NCBI GenBank assembly: GCA_000727475.1
Contig: KL647288.1
Coordinates: forward strand, 965,285-1,029,284
Direction: 5' to 3'
DNA from: Sarcocystis neurona
Taxonomy: Eukaryota > Apicomplexa > Conoidasida > Eucoccidiorida > Sarcocystidae
DNA: 64,000 nucleotides
Shown: piece after piece, positions 62,984 to 64,000 of the stretch
How the letters are laid out: every line of letters begins with the position of its first letter
How positions within the stretch are numbered: the first letter of the stretch is position 1
Notes under the pieces: generated by a model
Told to the model about the DNA's origin: nothing
Seen by the model: the letters and a program-made list of their open reading frames with translations, nothing else
Database searches by the model: none
Translations under genes and position numbers: made by a program

Positions 62984-64000
62984 GTAAATCTCTCTTTCTG
63001 TCCTCTTCACTCTCCCGTTCTCGACCGCGACCACGCGTCCGGTCTCCGTCTCCTTCCCTCTCTTTTCGTGTCTCCACCACTCGTCCCCTCTCCGTCTCAT
63101 TCCCACTCTTCTCCCGTCTCCACCACCTGTTCTGTCTCCGTCCCCTTCCCTCTCTCTGTCCCGTCTCCGTCTCTCTATCGATTCCCCTGTCTCCCTTCCC
63201 CTTTCTTTCTGTCTCTCTCCTTTCCCGTCTCCACCACTCGTTCTGTCTCGTCTCGGTCTCTCTGTCCCGTCTCCGTCTCCACTCTCGCCTGGTAACTCTC
63301 TTCATCTCTTCCTGTCTCCCTGTCTCTACCTCTCTTCCTGTCTCCGTCTCCGTCTCTGTCCACCTGTGCCTCACAATTTCTCTCTGTATCGTTCTCCCTC
63401 TATTTCTCTCTATCGATCTGTGGCACCGTCTGTCTCCATGTCTCCCGTGAGTTACCTGCTCCATCTCCCTCTGGTCAGTTGCCTCTCTATAGCTGTCTCT
63501 CTTTTTATGCCTCCACCCCTCTCTTTACCTTCTCTATCTTTCTCCATCTCTTTCTGTGGCTTTCTTCTCTCAATCCCTACCTTCCCCTTTACTTTTGTCT
63601 TGTCTCTGTATCTGCATGCGTCGGTCTCTCACTCTATGTGCCTCTCTCTATGTACCACTCTCTATGTACCTCTCTCTCTTCCTAATTTGTCTCTCTCTAT
63701 GTCTCTGTGCCTTTATCTCTGTGTGTCTATCTCCCTCTTTTTTTTTCTCTTTATTTCCTTCTCTCTATTTACTCCCCGTTCTCCCGTCTCTACTTTCTCT
63801 CTTCCTGTGTTTTCCTGTGTCTGCATCTATTCTCTCTGTCTCTTTCACCACACACATACATATGTGTCTGTGTGACTGCGTTCATTGCAAGTGCCCTGTA
63901 CGTGTGTCTGTGAATAGGACACAGAGAAGATCTTTTCCGTTTCTTGACTCTCTCCGTATATGCAGATGGGGAGGACGGTGTATATATGTGAAGGGGAGGG
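62984..64000 (+). repeat. Pyrimidine-rich start of intron 5, to window end
   Basis: About 900 bases of TCTCTGTCTCCGTCTC-type DNA on the coding strand, then 100 bases of mixed TG/TA sequence. The next exon of the large gene is outside the window. The long Ser/Leu/Pro frames are compositional. Confidence 0.7.

Overview
This is a stretch of nuclear DNA from a eukaryote, most likely a coccidian apicomplexan. The coding exons are GC-balanced with canonical GT/AG introns. The glutamate dehydrogenase is the short bacterial/plant-type NADP enzyme. A giant protein carries Gln/Ala runs from CAG repeats. Introns and intergenic DNA are packed with TG/TA, GATA, CT/AG and CTG repeats. Gene density is very low (four recognisable genes in 64 kb) and one intron exceeds 5 kb, which points to a repeat-expanded genome such as Sarcocystis; Cystoisospora or another coccidian is not excluded. 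The species call is inference, not something read from a marker.

Layout, all recognised genes on the + strand. (1) 2.8-4.6 kb: NOP10, a 64-residue H/ACA snoRNP protein in two exons. (2) 4.6-14.8 kb: long intergenic DNA ending in a 0.7 kb pyrimidine-rich tract. (3) 14.8-31.5 kb: NADP-specific glutamate dehydrogenase, six exons (459 aa) spread over 16.7 kb. Every junction keeps frame and the product aligns end to end with the E. coli GdhA family. Most of its introns hold their own minisatellite or microsatellite family. (4) 31.5-53.3 kb: gene-poor DNA. About 31.6-34 kb is purine-rich or microsatellite-bearing; about 34-53 kb is ordinary-complexity sequence with short, frame-broken fragments resembling retroelement pol genes, dispersed and tandem duplications, and one intact single-exon gene (44,867-45,511) for a predicted secreted, proline-rich protein. 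(5) 53.3 kb to beyond the window end: a very large gene with an N-terminal calponin-homology-like domain and a long Gln/Ala-rich coiled-coil body, at least five exons and at least 2,032 residues, incomplete at its 3' end.

The genes do not form a pathway. NOP10 works in nucleolar pseudouridylation, GDH links 2-oxoglutarate and ammonium to glutamate, and the large protein is probably cytoskeletal. The most notable structural signals are in the non-coding DNA: exons sandwiched between pyrimidine-rich and purine-rich intron tracts (including a perfect 15-base complementary pair flanking GDH exon 5), and private tandem-repeat families inside GDH introns. Exon models were built by eye from splice consensus, phase and family alignment; no transcript data were available.
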